The notes below the pieces were generated by a model that saw only the letters and a list, made by a program, of their open reading frames with translations, had not been told where the DNA came from and ran no database searches. A stretch of DNA of 60,000 nt from Antedon mediterranea. Its lineage: Eukaryota > Echinodermata > Crinoidea > Comatulida > Antedonidae. The first letter of the stretch is position 1. Each line of letters starts with the position of its first letter. Below are positions 1 to 12,380 of the stretch, in pieces. The translations under genes were made by a program, and so were the position numbers. Where the stretch lies: contig NC_092673.1 in the NCBI RefSeq assembly GCF_964355755.1, positions 20,963,001 through 21,023,000 of the forward strand, written 5' to 3'.

Positions 1-537
1 CTGCCTTCTTTATACGTTTAATTATTTGTGTGCTGTTTAAAACATCTGCTAAAGCGTCAATCGTACCGTAGTAACCACAGTGTCTCGTCAACGCGTGGGC
101 ACTCTTTTTTATAGTTTGTTTAGTATGGTTCTATTTCGATAAGTTACAATCTATCACCCGAAATGCATATAATTTAGTGTACATTGTAAATCTATTATTT
201 TCTAATGCACTTTGGTTTTTATGGATAAGGAAATCTTGTTCTGTTATCATGCGTTACCGATCGAAACTTTGTCGACGTTGTGTGATGTATAAATGCGTTG
301 ATGATCGATGAGTTGCGTTTATTACACGATTACCTTTATCGATACGGCTACAAACGTGTTCAAATTGCGTTACCGATCAATAGGCTGCAGAAATATTGCG
401 TTACAAATGTGCAATAAAGTACGTTATCTATGATTGACGGGTTTTGCATATTTTGTTTTTAACGCATTTTAGGTTATCATACCACACGGCATATTCTGAA
501 TCCGTTTATCGATGCAGCAACCATACACTTTTTAGCT

Positions 538-718
538 AAAGCGTGGTTCCCACTAGCGACGCAACGCAAGGACGTAACGCAACGCAAGTGAATTGACCAA
601 TCACAAGCGATGGCTTATTCGCTTGTGATTGCTAACTGTCTATAACTTCGGTGGCATTGGTTAAAACGCTTGCGTTGCGTTAACGTCCTTGCGTTACGTT
701 CTAGTGGGAACCAAGCTT
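538..718. mobile_element. MITE family B, copy 1
   Basis: Terminal repeats AAGCGTGGTTCCCACTAG and CTAGTGGGAACCAAGCTT with TA flanks. The inner part has repeated ACGCAACGCAAGGACGTAA words and a TTGACCAATCACAAGCGA motif facing its complement. The following 721-800 has a partial related piece. Confidence 0.88.
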
Positions 719-1412
719 TAGTTTCCACGCAAGGACGTAAGCGCGTGGCAACGTAGGTTAATTGGTCAACTTCCGTTGCGCGTGCGTCGTCCAAGTGTTA
801 CGAATTATGAACCGTTCCTGATTGGTGAATTTTTCCTACTACACTTCCTCCGATTTTCAATATAATAATATTGTACATAATAATAAGTTTGCCTTCGCAT
901 TGCCTAGCTACTCGACCGTTTATATAATATATAACTATCTTTGCTTATATGTGCTTTGATACAACAAACTTAGAGGTCGTCCTTTCCTGATGAATAGGCA
1001 TATAGAGTATTATTACTCAATATTCCTACTTTGTGTTTTTTCACGCTGCTGCTCTAGCCCGCTACGTCACACGAGATGACTCATTCATTAGATGAAATCA
1101 AGCAGCTACACTTTGACATATTTGTTAAAATGGAAACTCGACTATAATTTATAGTAACCACCTGTTGAATACAAAAAAACGTCTGGGAAAAGAGTCTAAC
1201 GACAAATCCCAAAGCATTTCTGGTATTTATGAGTCCCATAATATTACTATAATTCGCTGTCAGATAATCATTGAATTATTATCAAAACAGTCCATTGAAG
1301 TTTTTGTTTGTAATAGGATACTTGAAGTATCTAGGCGTGATGAAGTGACCCCCAGACTTGACCTTAGCAATAACAATAAGCGAGCAGCGTTTTTTGTAAG
1401 AAATATTCTTGT

Positions 1413-1808
1413 TTAATCTCCCATTGTCATTTTATCCTCATTCCACTTTGGCTCGGTACAAGACAACTTTACAGCATTGTTGTTTTTTAAAAGTCATTTA
1501 AATTTGAATTAAAATTGAAGGGTATAATGATCGGTCTCACCAGGATTACAAGATCACAATTTGTGAAGTGAAATAATGTTATAAAGGTAGATATAATGAC
1601 TATTAATCGTTGTGAATAAGAACCATCAACAGTTTTTCTATTTCGACTTAACCTCGCTTTTTTAATCTCCCATTGTCATTTTATCCTCATTCCACTTTGG
1701 CTCGGTACAAGACACCTTTACAGCATTGTTGTTTTTTAAAAGTCATTTAAATTTGAATTAAAATTGAGGGTATAATGATCGGTCTCACCAGGGTTACAAG
1801 ACCACAAT
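1413..1808. repeat. Direct duplication of about 148 bp
   Basis: TTTAATCTCCCATTGTCATT through GGTCTCACCAGG and ACAAGA at 1413-1560 is repeated at 1660-1808 with few changes, 248 bp apart. Confidence 0.9.
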
Positions 1809-1990
1809 ACCCAACACAAACCCCCTCCCCATACCCTCTCACCCACCACCATGCAAATATACCAGAGAAAATACCTCACTATATATATTATTTTGTGGAT
1901 CAGATGTGTTAACACGATTCGCTCGGAACTCCCACTTATAGAATGTCGACTGGTCTTTTGTGGTAATTGTTATTTCAGTCACGTTCGTTA

Positions 1991-2201
1991 AAGCTTGGTT
2001 GCCACTAGCGACGCAACGTAATGCAATCTACGCAACGTATATGCAAATGCCCTTCTAGTAATTATGTTTTACCCCGCCTGCGTGAAATCAAACCTGCGAT
2101 GTTTGCAGCACTATTGCGTCGTCGGTTCCCATTGTGATTACGCAATACAATGCTTTGCGTCGATATGTCGCTGCGTTGCGTTCTAGTGGGAAACCACGCT
2201 T
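1991..2201. mobile_element. MITE family B, copy 2
   Basis: Ends AAGCTTGGTTGCCACTAG and CTAGTGGGAAACCACGCTT, with TA on both sides; the core has diverged. Confidence 0.82.
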
Positions 2202-2732
2202 TATAGCTGTATCGAATCGACTGAAAGTAAGTATTGGATTCCGATGTAACATTTGTGTACTAGTGTATAACGTACTACAGTTTTTTTCTCTTTTGCGAGG
2301 CTTCACTCACCTTTCATTTCAAAACATTTTGATCAATAAACAATTTTATTATGTTTGTGTATTTTATTTTTTTATATAAATATTTTTCATTCATAATATA
2401 ATTAAGTTTCCCCTAACATCTTAAACATCTCTGCAGGAGATCATTCATACATTTACATATAAAGTGGAATAATATCAATATAGAGAATCGTACTACTACA
2501 GTTATAGTAATTTCCTAGGTATAACTTTTATAGTGTAGGAAATAACTTGTCAATTTAACGATTATACATAAACTGTTGATATTGTTTAGCCCATACACGT
2601 GAGTATTTTTTCACAGTTTTTAGACATATGAATAGGCGTTGGAGTGATAAAACTACGCCTGTGCTACCTGCCACTGCCCTTCCTATTTTCAATTGTCACG
2701 TTGGTTATAAATTAATCAAGAAATATAGACTC

Positions 2733-3094
2733 TTAAAGATGCATTGTCCCCTCCCCCCCCCCCCCCTCCCCTGAAAAATAATGTTTACATTTTTTGTTGT
2801 TGAATATGCCATGTTAATGTCACATAATTATCCACTTTGACCAAAAATTGGATCTAAACTAAATTTATGTACCTAAAAAAATGTAATTTAAAGCAAAAAT
2901 GGTCAAATTGGCTTCCAGCCAATGGTTGAATTTAACCATATATTATGTTATTTTATAAATGAAAACATTATATTTATTTTCTAAATTTTTTCTGTGAAAG
3001 TGATTAACTTTAGTAAAACCAAAAAATAATCTTTTCAAAGTCTGATTTAATTAATCTTCATTTCTCATGTTTTTGGGGGACAATACATCTTTAA
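2733..3094. mobile_element. MITE family G, with poly-C tract at one end
   Basis: TTAAAGATGCATTGTCCC at the left and GGGGGACAATACATCTTTAA at the right. The left copy of the C-run has expanded to an uneven poly-C tract. A deleted relative is at 46308-46402. Confidence 0.82.
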
Positions 3095-3613
3095 TGGATT
3101 TTTTGGTCATACTTTCCTACTGAAACCTTCTTATAAATTATTGCACACAGTTAATAAATCTGTCTACACACCTATTAATAACACACTTCAATCAAATCCG
3201 ATATAATATGTATGGCAGGTAATTTAGTCGACGTGTAATTTCGGCATCAATTGCGTCATTTGTTACCGTAATTTTCACTTTTCTCGAAATGCTTGCGTCT
3301 AAATATTATTCCATTCTCATATTCTAAATTAAGATGATGACAAAATGGACATCGACGGTTTCTATTTATGACTTGTACAAAAACAAAATCATTATTTGAC
3401 GATAGATTTGTTTCTTTTTATAACGAATGAAAAAAATCAAATGCATTAAAAGCTATGCCCATCGTTATACAACCTCTACGCTCATTTTAACCCGCTGTTT
3501 CAATAAAATAACTTAGGTTGAATATAGGACTAGTGATAGGAGTCACAGTTTATAGGTCGGACTTGAAAGTGGTCTTTAGCGAAGGTAGCGTTCTCATTCT
3601 CTCTCATTCTTTA

Positions 3614-3890
3614 TGCGAGTGAGTGGCCGCGATGTTAAGACAGTAGCCATAACAAGGATTCGAGGCTCACTCGCTCCATGGTTCTGGTGGTAGAACGATC
3701 CTTCTCAGATAATATAAGGACTATAAACCGTAGGTCCACATCTGGCTCATGTGCACTTTTAACGAACCTAGTACATCTTTCGAGACGAGTAGGGGGTAAC
3801 CCCTGTGTACTAGTTATGAAATAGGGCCTACTAGTACTTAGACTGAAGATGCTACCCAGTAATATAAAGAATAAATAATAATAGGGCCTA
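3614..3890 (+). mobile_element. tRNA-derived SINE, copy 1
   Basis: The tRNA-like head has an A box (GTGGCCGCGATGTTAAGACA) and B box (GATTCGAGGCTC). The body, with CTCATGTGCACTTT and ACATCTTTCGAGACGAGTAG, is shared by four copies in this window. An AATAAT tail ends it. Confidence 0.8.
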
Positions 3891-3899
3891 ATAATAATA

Positions 3900-5800
3900 A
3901 TTCTGTTGAAGGGCAACACAATAACAACATGAGCAAGGTGCCTTTAGTTTGATGTTATATGCCCTATTAGAACGGTCTTCTCTAGATTTTCCCCAAGTCT
4001 GTAGTTTTTTCGAAGCTTTTCGATGTTTGTCTGAAATACAAGCCCAAGTAGTACACGTATGAAACGCCATGTGTGCCAAAATATTAAGTCAAAACTCCGG
4101 ACTAGTTCTTCCCATGGAATATTCGTCTATGCGAAAGAATGATTTTAATGATGGAAGATGGAATTAGAAAATATAATATTATATGTGCATAACTGGAAGT
4201 GAGAAATGCAATTAATGGTCTGAACAATATTAAAAATATTATGTATAATAAACATGAGATTTTGATTAGGAAATTTTAAGTAATTACGAATACATTATAT
4301 TACAATCTTAAATAATAATTAATCACTTTATTCATCTTAAATCTAAGGACTACCTTAATATTATCCAGACTATCTGATGATAGAAAGCTATTTGCGAACT
4401 GATCTAAGATTAAATTTTCATTAACTAGCCTTTTTGAACGAAAAAATATAATTTTATAAATTTATACTCTGGAGATTTGTTTGGCATTTATAGATGTTAT
4501 GAATCGGTTTCCAAGGCATACTTAACCGAGTTGACTTTTTGCAAGGAGGGTGAAAACAACTTTCATAAAGTAGTTTAATAAATTACTACCGAGAATTCTG
4601 AAATAGCTTTTTATTAATATTAATTGTACATTCGTTGTAAATCTCAGAGATGTTGTTTATTTTTCAAATAGAGAAATGATTTCGTATGATCCAATGCAGA
4701 GAGAAGGAATCAGTTGAATGAGTATTAGCAGTTTAGATCGGCTATTGTATGCAACATACGTAAATCAGGCTATTAAATCTCTTTTACATTCTCAGATGAG
4801 ATATTTGTGTTTCTTTTTTCTCTCAACATTGTTCGATAGAATAGTTAATGATCAGAAAAGTGAAATTAAATACAATATCATACACCTTTTCCAGTTATAG
4901 GGGAAATGGCAAATTCAGCACTGTAATCAAGAGTTGTCTGATTATCTGATAAAAATCCTAGAAAGTAGTAAACCTTTGCCATTTTCCCCCTGACTGTGTC
5001 ATTTATTCTGCATACCTAAACGTACCTAACTTCTAAGACAACACAACATTCTTAATCGTGTATTTTTTTTCAGTTAATAGATGATAAGAGGTGAAATGTC
5101 AAAGAAAATGTAAAATAAAGTCATAAACATTTGCCCTTAAGTATAAAGTCTAAATATCTAAACATTAAGCACGATGTTAATATTCTATTTAGCCTAAGAT
5201 CGTTCAGTTTCTATTGGTAAACGTTTAATAAGCCGTGGATAAACTGGTTAAGTGCTCCTATTAAATATAAGTTGAGTAATTGAGATGATGTTAAGTAGTA
5301 GTGATGGATGATTGCTGGTAGCAATATTACAAGTGTTGTAATTAGTACCATGAACGCATTAATAGAAAAATCCTCCTACTCACTGACAGATTAAAAAGAC
5401 TTTATAAACTATACTATTTAGTTAGCACAATTTGTTTAGCAGAGATACAATTAAACCGAAGATTTGAACGACTTTAGATGGATTAGTATTTGCTTATTTA
5501 TTGCCGATAAAAAACTACAACAAGTAGCAGATGCTGAACTTAACTGTATTCAGGATATAGAAAAATATAAAAGCTTAAAAAATAATAATTTAAAACAACT
5601 GCGCACGTACAAAGTTGATCTGATTATAATGCAATAATCTGTGTAACGTAATTTAATTTCTCTCTCTCTCCCCCGCCCCCTTTTTTCTTTCCTTTTTCAA
5701 GGTGCAATATCAGAAGAATTCGGCTGAGATGTCTCAATTTTGTCATTTGCAATTTTGTTAACAACTCAACTTCCATTTTAATCCTTATTTCTGCAAAAGT
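3900..5800. other. Non-coding, nothing recognised
   Basis: AT-rich sequence with short frames only. I see no exon, RNA gene or repeat family here. Confidence 0.6.
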
Positions 5801-5837
5801 TAGCCATGAATGAAAAGTGTGTTTCCTTCTTTCTCAC

Positions 5838-6009
5838 TATCTCATCACCACATCATCTCATCATCTCATCATCTCATCACCACATCATCTCATCACCACA
5901 TCATCTCATCATCTCATCATCTCATCACCACATCATCTCATCATCTCATCATCTCATCATCTCATCACCACATCATCTCATCACCACATCATCTCATCAC
6001 CACATCATT
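5838..6009. repeat. (CATCATCT / CATCACCA) microsatellite
   Basis: Runs of ATCTCATCATCTCATC and CATCACCACATC, open in all three + frames and giving only low-complexity His/Ser/Ile translations; not coding. Confidence 0.95.
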
Positions 6010-6134
6010 ATCCTCCAGTTCATATTGTGTGCATAATCAGCTCAGAGTTCAACTGACAGCTTTGCCAGTTTATATTTAATTTGGCTGAAGTAAACATATT
6101 TTGTATTAACAATATCATTTTATTTGGTTAGCTT

Positions 6135-6274
6135 AAGCTCCATCCACACTATCAAACTTTATGTGACATCAAAATGTGATGTGACCATATATGGACACGA
6201 TGATGTCCTATCACTGCCATATTTGGGCATATCACTAATATTTTTGTCAAACTAGTTTGATAGTGCAGATAAGC
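6135..6274. mobile_element. MITE family A, copy 1
   Basis: Family A has terminal repeats AAGCTCTGTCTACACTATCA and its complement, inner CAAACTTTATGTGAC / GTCAAACTAGTTTG, and a core with GTGATGTGCCCATATATGG. Better copies are flanked by TA, as for Tc1/mariner-type MITEs. This copy has diverged ends. Confidence 0.8.
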
Positions 6275-6499
6275 ATTCAAATATTTATTTTCTTATTTTC
6301 GATATTGTATAAACATCGATAAAGATTGCGAACCTTTTTTATTTATTTTATTTATTTATTTTATTTTTTATTTAAAACATATTTAGGCAGGATAACATAA
6401 TTCAGAAAAGAAAAGATCACAACATTTCTGTTTTTTCAATATGGTCCTGCAATAACTATAAACAAATATAACAATCAGTAAATATAGAACGTTAATAAA

Positions 6500-6690
6500 T
6501 TATTTTTTTAAGAAATGCTTTTTATAATTAATTTTAAAACTATTTACAGACAAACTTTCTTGAATTTTTACAGGGATCTTATTCCAAGCTTTTGCTCCTG
6601 CAATCTTTAGCGATCCGTTCATTAATACATTTGTACTTTCAATAATCAGTACAGATTTAGGCCTACATAGAAAAAAAAACAACGTTCATT
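6500..6690 (-). pseudogene. LINE ORF2 C-terminal remnant
   Basis: The minus strand reads NGSLKIAGAKAWNKIPVKIQ followed by SLSVNSFKINYKKHFL, similar to the C-terminal end of non-LTR retrotransposon polyproteins. No other part of the element is recognisable. Confidence 0.6.
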
Positions 6691-7689
6691 TGAACTATAT
6701 ATTGGATTATTTGTATGCATAATATTATTTCAGAAAGACTTACGTCTGTCGTTGTAAATTATAGGCTACGTTCAAATTGGACAATAACATCGCGCGTTTT
6801 TTATTATCATTATATTGCCATGAGTTGACAAATCGTCTAAAGTGCCTTTAAATTTGTAGTTAACGTAACCGGTATTTGTGACAATAATTTGTAAAGAACA
6901 ATTATAATTAATCTCTTAAAATTGATTGATTATTTCTCATCAAGTTTGTTTCCAAGAATTTGGGTAGTTAAATCACAAGTTGAGCACTTTCAGGATGGGT
7001 GAAATTCATCAATAAACAATTAAAATGTCGTTTCTAAGATTCACATGCAATTCACATGATTTGCCCATCCGGTGGACATGAAGTGCATGGCTATTTAAAT
7101 ACAACGACTGAAATCATACCACTGTCACCCTATAACTTATTAACAAAACACTCATCTCCGCCGCTCGAGTTTGAGGGTGTTTTTTGCAATTCAATTATTT
7201 TCTATGCAACTAAATCAACTAAATGTATTAATGTGATGACGATATTTGTAAAAAAAAAACCGCATTCCTCATCCCATCCGGAAATCCTGTATTTACGACT
7301 AATTAATAATCATTTAAAACTGTCATTAAACATATTAACAACACGAAATTTATCTTCGCTCGAGATTTTTCTATTTCTTAATCTTTATAAACTAAATTTA
7401 TTGATGTGATGACGCTATTTCTACAGTAATAAATTGCTTTCGAATTCGTTGATTGCTTTGTGAGAGGCAATAGTCTATATATCATGCTGTACATATTCTA
7501 TGAATATGTGAAATTAACTCATGATACAACTTCATTTTAATCGTGACGTCATTTTACATTCAATACACTCCATGTTTGGCTTGAGATGGTTAAATTTAGA
7601 CGTACCCGTTGTTAGCTTTGTTCAATGTTGTAATAATAATAAAAAAGTAGGTACTTTTATGCCGTGAGCAGGGGTTTTATCTGTCAATA

Positions 7690-8199
7690 GGGAGGTTTCT
7701 CAACCTTACGAATACGATAACGAAAACGGATACGTCATACATTTGTGAAACTCTTGAGCTGATCCCCATTTCATATTCGTATAGCGTATTCGTGTTGATT
7801 GACGAACATCACCAGTCATATTCGTAACTACAAAATGAGTCTAGTTTTTGATCTATTTTGCACATTTTGCATTTGAATCAGGAATGATTCATGATTATAA
7901 TATAATTATAGATTTATTGAAAGTAATTTACTAAAGTAATTTACTTAAATGCCAAGTAAATTTTGATAAATAGCAGTTTTTAAAGTCCTCACTCGCTTTG
8001 ATGTTACGCTAGGCCTAGACAGCCAAGCACCAAGCAACACGTACATGCGCTTCGCTCAAATTTACCGCAGTCATATTTTGGACGCGCCTCAATATTTCGT
8101 TGCCATGCGAAACAGATTTTTTTATGACTTACGAAAACGAATACGTATGCGTGACGTATCCGTTTTCGTTATCGTATTCGTAAGATTGCGAAACCTCCC
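7690..8199. mobile_element. MITE family F, 510 bp
   Basis: GGGAGGTTTC at the left and GAAACCTCCC at the right with TA flanks, followed inward by ACGAATACGATAACGAAAAC and its complement. The middle is unrelated AT-rich sequence without a transposase. Confidence 0.85.
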
Positions 8200-8339
8200 T
8201 AATATGGAATTTAACCAATTAACAAAAGTAGAAGCGAAACCAGGGATAGAGCGCGCACTAACCTCTTTGACAGTTAAATCATTCTTACACACTATTATTG
8301 TACATGATATGACCCTTAGGGGAGCAGAATGTTGTTAAA

Positions 8340-9663
8340 ATGGTGTAACATCTAAGTCCACAGTGCTCTGATCTTCATGAAATAGCGCTATATAAATGTC
8401 GCATTATATTACATAATCTAAAACTTATTGTCAATGGCTACAAGATGTCTATATGTGGACAGTTATTTAACCAGTATACCAGTAATTAATATATGTGTTA
8501 ATCATGGATCCACCCCTGCCTGTAAAGAATCTAAGATATCTGATTTAATCAAACTTAAAGAATGCCTCATCAGACGCATGCCATAAAGTTCACGTGCGTT
8601 TTCATCTTCATGTAATTTCGCCAAAAAATGTACACGTATAGTATACATTATTTTGGGCTAGGTTGGTGCGTTCTTTTTTTTTTTCAAAATGTGTAATTCA
8701 CTTTTTATACAAATTCACTGTTCGTGTCTAATCTATTGCAAGTAAGTTTGATTTTAGAGCTTGCGATTATATCATAGTGATGTAATGGATGAATTCCTTT
8801 TAAGATATAAATATCAATAATTGACATTGCTGAGCCACGTCGACCTGTTATGATGAACGGTGTGCTCATTACACTTGTCTTAGCAGATGTTTTGCACACA
8901 CGTATGGCAACAAGTAATATAAAATTTCGATTACGACTGAATAATCAACCTTTAGGTCTTATGTCAAGAAGGTTTTTAAAATACCCTTGAAAGGGAAGAT
9001 TGTTTTGTTATTCTAGTCATGTATTGTACAGTTTCGTCTTTCCTCTCGTCATACGTTTCGAGATTTTCAACTTGAATATTACAAATTGAAAAGGTTGAGG
9101 AATTGATTTCAAGACCGTTCCATTACCGAACCAGAAATTAAGAAATATAGTCGATAAAGCTAAATTATTGTCAGAATGAAATTGTATAATGTTTTAAAAA
9201 AGATTATCTGAAAGTACTAAAAGATCTTTCTACTTAAAAGATAATAAAAGCAATAAATCGGAGGCCAGACATCAACATTAAAATATCCGTATAATATATT
9301 AATGATAATATTTGTGAGGGTGAAAATGAAGGGTAATTCATTGTCCGTAACCTGATATACGCCATCCATTGTTTGCCTTAAACATGATTAAACATAAAAA
9401 AGCATTATCGATTTCGGTTATTAAGCATTTATTTGTTACAATACATTATGTTGCGCGAACCAGCTTCTTAAATACATAGCAATGATACTGAGAATCAATA
9501 CATTGATTGCAACATTAACCAAGTGCTTTTAGAAAGTTATATTAGCCCTACTAGTCAATAATATCATTTTTGCTCCATAGGTACGTTTGTTTTCCATGAT
9601 ATTGATTCCTTACCCCTGATAGTCGTCCTAGTTTTTAGCTCGAACGACACAATTTAATGTCTA
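8340..9663. other. Non-coding, upstream of the GPCR exon
   Basis: Holds 'tagcgctatataaatg' at about 8385, a typical LINE 3' end word, and otherwise AT-rich sequence. This is presumably intron of the receptor gene; I could not find a TM1-TM2 exon. Confidence 0.5.
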
Positions 9664-9745
9664 ACGGCTAATTTACATATACGAGCAGTAACGGTTAGTG
9701 GAAAACCGCCCGTCCGTCCGCTCAGCGTTTTGTGTAAATGGTTAT
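9664..9745. mobile_element. MITE family C fragment
   Basis: GGCTAATTTACATATACGAG with AGTAACGGTTAGTGGAAAAC matches the left half of family C; the right half is reduced to TGTGTAAATGGTTAT. Lies about 200 bp before the GPCR exon. Confidence 0.6.
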
Positions 9746-9959
9746 AAAGAATAAAATAGATTATATTTAAACTGTACACCATTATACGTGCGTGAGATAC
9801 GTTTAATTTTATGTGGTCTTATTTTTAGTTCAGAAATGTTCTAATGTATCTTATTTATGTTCATTTTTAGAAAAATATCGAATCCCGTCACAATATAGCC
9901 TATAGAAATTTATGAGATTTTGTCCAAACATTTCTGACAATTTTCTTTTTCTTTAAAAG

Positions 9960-10898
9960 GTTGTTGGAACATGGAATCTTGGAATAAGTATATGCTTAAC
10001 CTATCTGACATTAGATGTGTTACTGTGTACAGCTTCAATTTTACATTTGTGCGCTATTGCTGTTAACCGCTATCTAGCCGTTACCTTTCCGTTACTCTAT
10101 TCAAGAGACAGAGTGAACTCTCGTTCCCGTATACTAGGAACTATAATCCCAGTATGGATTGTATCACTGGGAATTTCATTACCTCTGTTTGTTCAGGGGG
10201 CTCTCAATCCACAGAACGTTCTTCGAGAAAATGTGTGCGGTTACTTTGATCGAGCATTTGTTATATATTCTTCAATGTGTTCTTTCTATCTACCGTTAGC
10301 CATCATGGTCGTCGTAGACGTTCGTGCCGTACGTAAACTACGTGGACGTAATCTACGTCTGTCTTTAAAATTAGCGGCCCGATCGACTAGCGCTCAACCG
10401 ATGCTTGACGGTAAAGGAGAAGCGGGTTCTTCAAATTCCAACGGTTACAATTACACAATGCGCCGAGCCACGCGTGCAAGTATAAGCGCAAGTAAGTTAA
10501 GTTCAGGACGGAATTCTGCGATAAGTGGCGAGTCTGAAAAACGCAATATGAAAGTTTTAACGAGTAAACGTGAACGCAGAGCAGCGAAAACATTAGTCTT
10601 GGTATTCGTATTTTTTGTGGTGCTTTGGTTGCCGTTTTTTGTGATGCATCTAACGACAGCGATATGTGGCACGTCTTGTAACCCACCAGAGGAACTCTTC
10701 ATTATCTTTACGTGGTTAGGTTACGTATCGTCAGCCATTAATCCTTGCATATACACCATGTTAAATATGGATTTTAGACACGCGTTCCTGCGCATATTGT
10801 GCTCCAAGCGCAGTCCACATTATCCTCGACAGACCGAGACTTCAACTAGCGTTATGTATACGTTAAAGGCAAGTTTCCGTTTCCGAGACAGTGGATAA
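9960..10898 (+). CDS. D2-like dopamine / biogenic-amine GPCR, 3' terminal coding exon (partial)
   Basis: Class A GPCR exon running from before TM3 to the stop codon, about 312 residues. A pyrimidine-rich tract and AG at 9958-9959 set the exon start, and the first residues are VVGTW. TM3 reads TLDVLLCTASILHLCAI: the aspartate at 10014-10016 is the amine-binding D3.32, and a cysteine seven residues before it fits the ECL2 disulfide. TM5 keeps YSSxxS, the catechol-binding serine pattern of D2-type receptors. ICL3 is about 100 residues, basic and serine-rich. TM6 is VLWLPFF and TM7 is NPCIYTMLN, followed by a short tail. Oddities: DRY is NRY (Asn codon 10065-10067), CWxP is LWLP, and the TM5 tyrosine near the cytoplasmic end is replaced. 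TM1-TM2 must lie on an upstream exon, which I did not find in the window. The D2-like assignment rests on motif similarity; an octopamine or orphan amine receptor remains possible. Confidence 0.92.
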   Translation, partial: VVGTWNLGISICLTYLTLDVLLCTASILHLCAIAVNRYLAVTFPLLYSRDRVNSRSRILGTIIPVWIVSLGISLPLFVQGALNPQNVLRENVCGYFDRAFVIYSSMCSFYLPLAIMVVVDVRAVRKLRGRNLRLSLKLAARSTSAQPMLDGKGEAGSSNSNGYNYTMRRATRASISASKLSSGRNSAISGESEKRNMKVLTSKRERRAAKTLVLVFVFFVVLWLPFFVMHLTTAICGTSCNPPEELFIIFTWLGYVSSAINPCIYTMLNMDFRHAFLRILCSKRSPHYPRQTETSTSVMYTLKASFRFRDSG

Positions 10899-10902
10899 AA
10901 TA

Positions 10903-11013
10903 CGCGAGGGCGTGCGTAAGCGCAACGCGGTCACTTAACCAATCACAAGCGATTCGAGCTGTCGCTTGTCATTGGTTTAATAGCTTGTTTTGCATCACTG
11001 GGGAACGACGCTT
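10903..11013. mobile_element. MITE family B, copy 3 (diverged)
   Basis: Only the core palindrome (TTAACCAATCACAAGCGA facing TCGCTTGTCATTGGTTTAA) is clear; the ends are worn. It is just after the GPCR stop codon and may be part of that 3' UTR. Confidence 0.6.
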
Positions 11014-11487
11014 AATATAACGTTTGCATTTGTATCTGTTGTGCACACGTGCTGATACGGCACGTACACGCGCGAGTGTGTGAAACGTAGGCCTATGTGT
11101 GAAATACTGTATTGTGATAAGTGCGCGTTTTTGCCTAGACGAAAATGATTATGCATTATGGAACTAGATACAACATAGACAACGCGAAATCACCATTGGG
11201 AACATACTTATTGACAATTGTCATTACCATCATTCAATTCAATAATAGAAGACGTTTTATCCTTATTACCGAGTAAAATGCGTACTACGATGACGTCAGA
11301 TGTGTACATAAGATTACATTCAGTACATTTAGTGGATAGTTTTAGTGTACTGAAAAATGAGTTTGTTAGCAATCATTGGATATAGTATACTGCATAAAAA
11401 AAAAACGTGCATCTTTCGTGGATCAAAACAGTACAATGTAAAACAAAAGCATTGAATATAGCCTACTATGAATCCCTTTGTTTGTTT

Positions 11488-11616
11488 AAGCTTGCTTCCT
11501 ACTAGGACGTAACGCAACGCAAGCGAGTTGACCAATCACACGCGACTGTTTTGATTGGTCAAATCACTTTGAGTTGCGTTACGTCCTTGCGTTGCGTCCT
11601 AGTGGGAACCAAGCTT
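11488..11616. mobile_element. MITE family B, copy 4
   Basis: AGCTTGCTTCCTACTAGGAC and GTCCTAGTGGGAACCAAGCT pair across 128 bp; the core keeps GACCAATCACACGCGA. Confidence 0.88.
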
Positions 11617-11688
11617 GAGACAATTATTTTGCATAATTATAACTTTTGATTTACGTCGTTAATTTGTATTTAAAGATTATGAAATCTA

Positions 11689-11844
11689 AAGCTTGGTTCC
11701 CACTTGGACGCAACGTAAGGACGTACACGCAACGCAAGAGATTTGACAAGCGACGACAGTTCGAATACTCCATCGCTTGTGATTGGTCAAATCCCTTACG
11801 TTGCGTTACATCATTGTATTGCGTCTCTAGTGGGAACCACGCTT
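11689..11844. mobile_element. MITE family B, copy 5
   Basis: Ends AAGCTTGGTTCCCACT and AGTGGGAACCACGCTT flanked by TA, only 70 bp from copy 4. Confidence 0.9.
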
Positions 11845-12283
11845 TAGTAGTAGATGTATATAAAAATAATGTCTAAATTATTACTGTATATGTGACGTTA
11901 TAATAGCAAAATAGCAATGATGTTTCATGTAACCCCAATAGACCGCCGGCATACACGATTAAGACAGCCTCAAATAGAGACCGACCATTACAGACCGCCT
12001 ACATCTACTAATTGCAAGACCAACTGCCAATGCTATTCGCACTGATTTACAGACATACGACTTTCCTTTAATGACAGAAAATAAAAAATAACATAAATGA
12101 CATGGACTTAGTTCTAATATATCGACAGACCAATTGAACAAGACATGTGGACTTGAACGCTTGAACATGGTGGACAATGATATACATTTCAGGCAACCCC
12201 GACCAACGGACTGACGGATTTACCAGTGCACTTGGGTAATGACATACTGCCTGACCGATGACTGAGAGAATTAGTTATTGTTT

Positions 12284-12380
12284 AAGCCTAGACTACACTA
12301 GCAAACTTTTCCATTGTTTTCTTTGTAAATTCAGAGTGCTGAAGTTTGCAAACAAAGTTTGCTATGTGTGGACTAGGCTT
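12284..12380. mobile_element. Short MITE (family K), 97 bp
   Basis: AAGCCTAGACTACACTAGCA at the left faces TGCTATGTGTGGACTAGGCT at the right, with TTTGCAAACAAAG in the loop region. Confidence 0.65.

Noticed and set aside
5806-6079. Three overlapping His/Ser-rich open frames
   Set aside because: All come from the CATCATCT microsatellite, which is open in every frame by composition.
10017-10019. Translation start of the GPCR
   Set aside because: The frame is open upstream to an AG acceptor at 9958-9959, and conserved TM3 residues lie before 10017; the start must be on an earlier exon.
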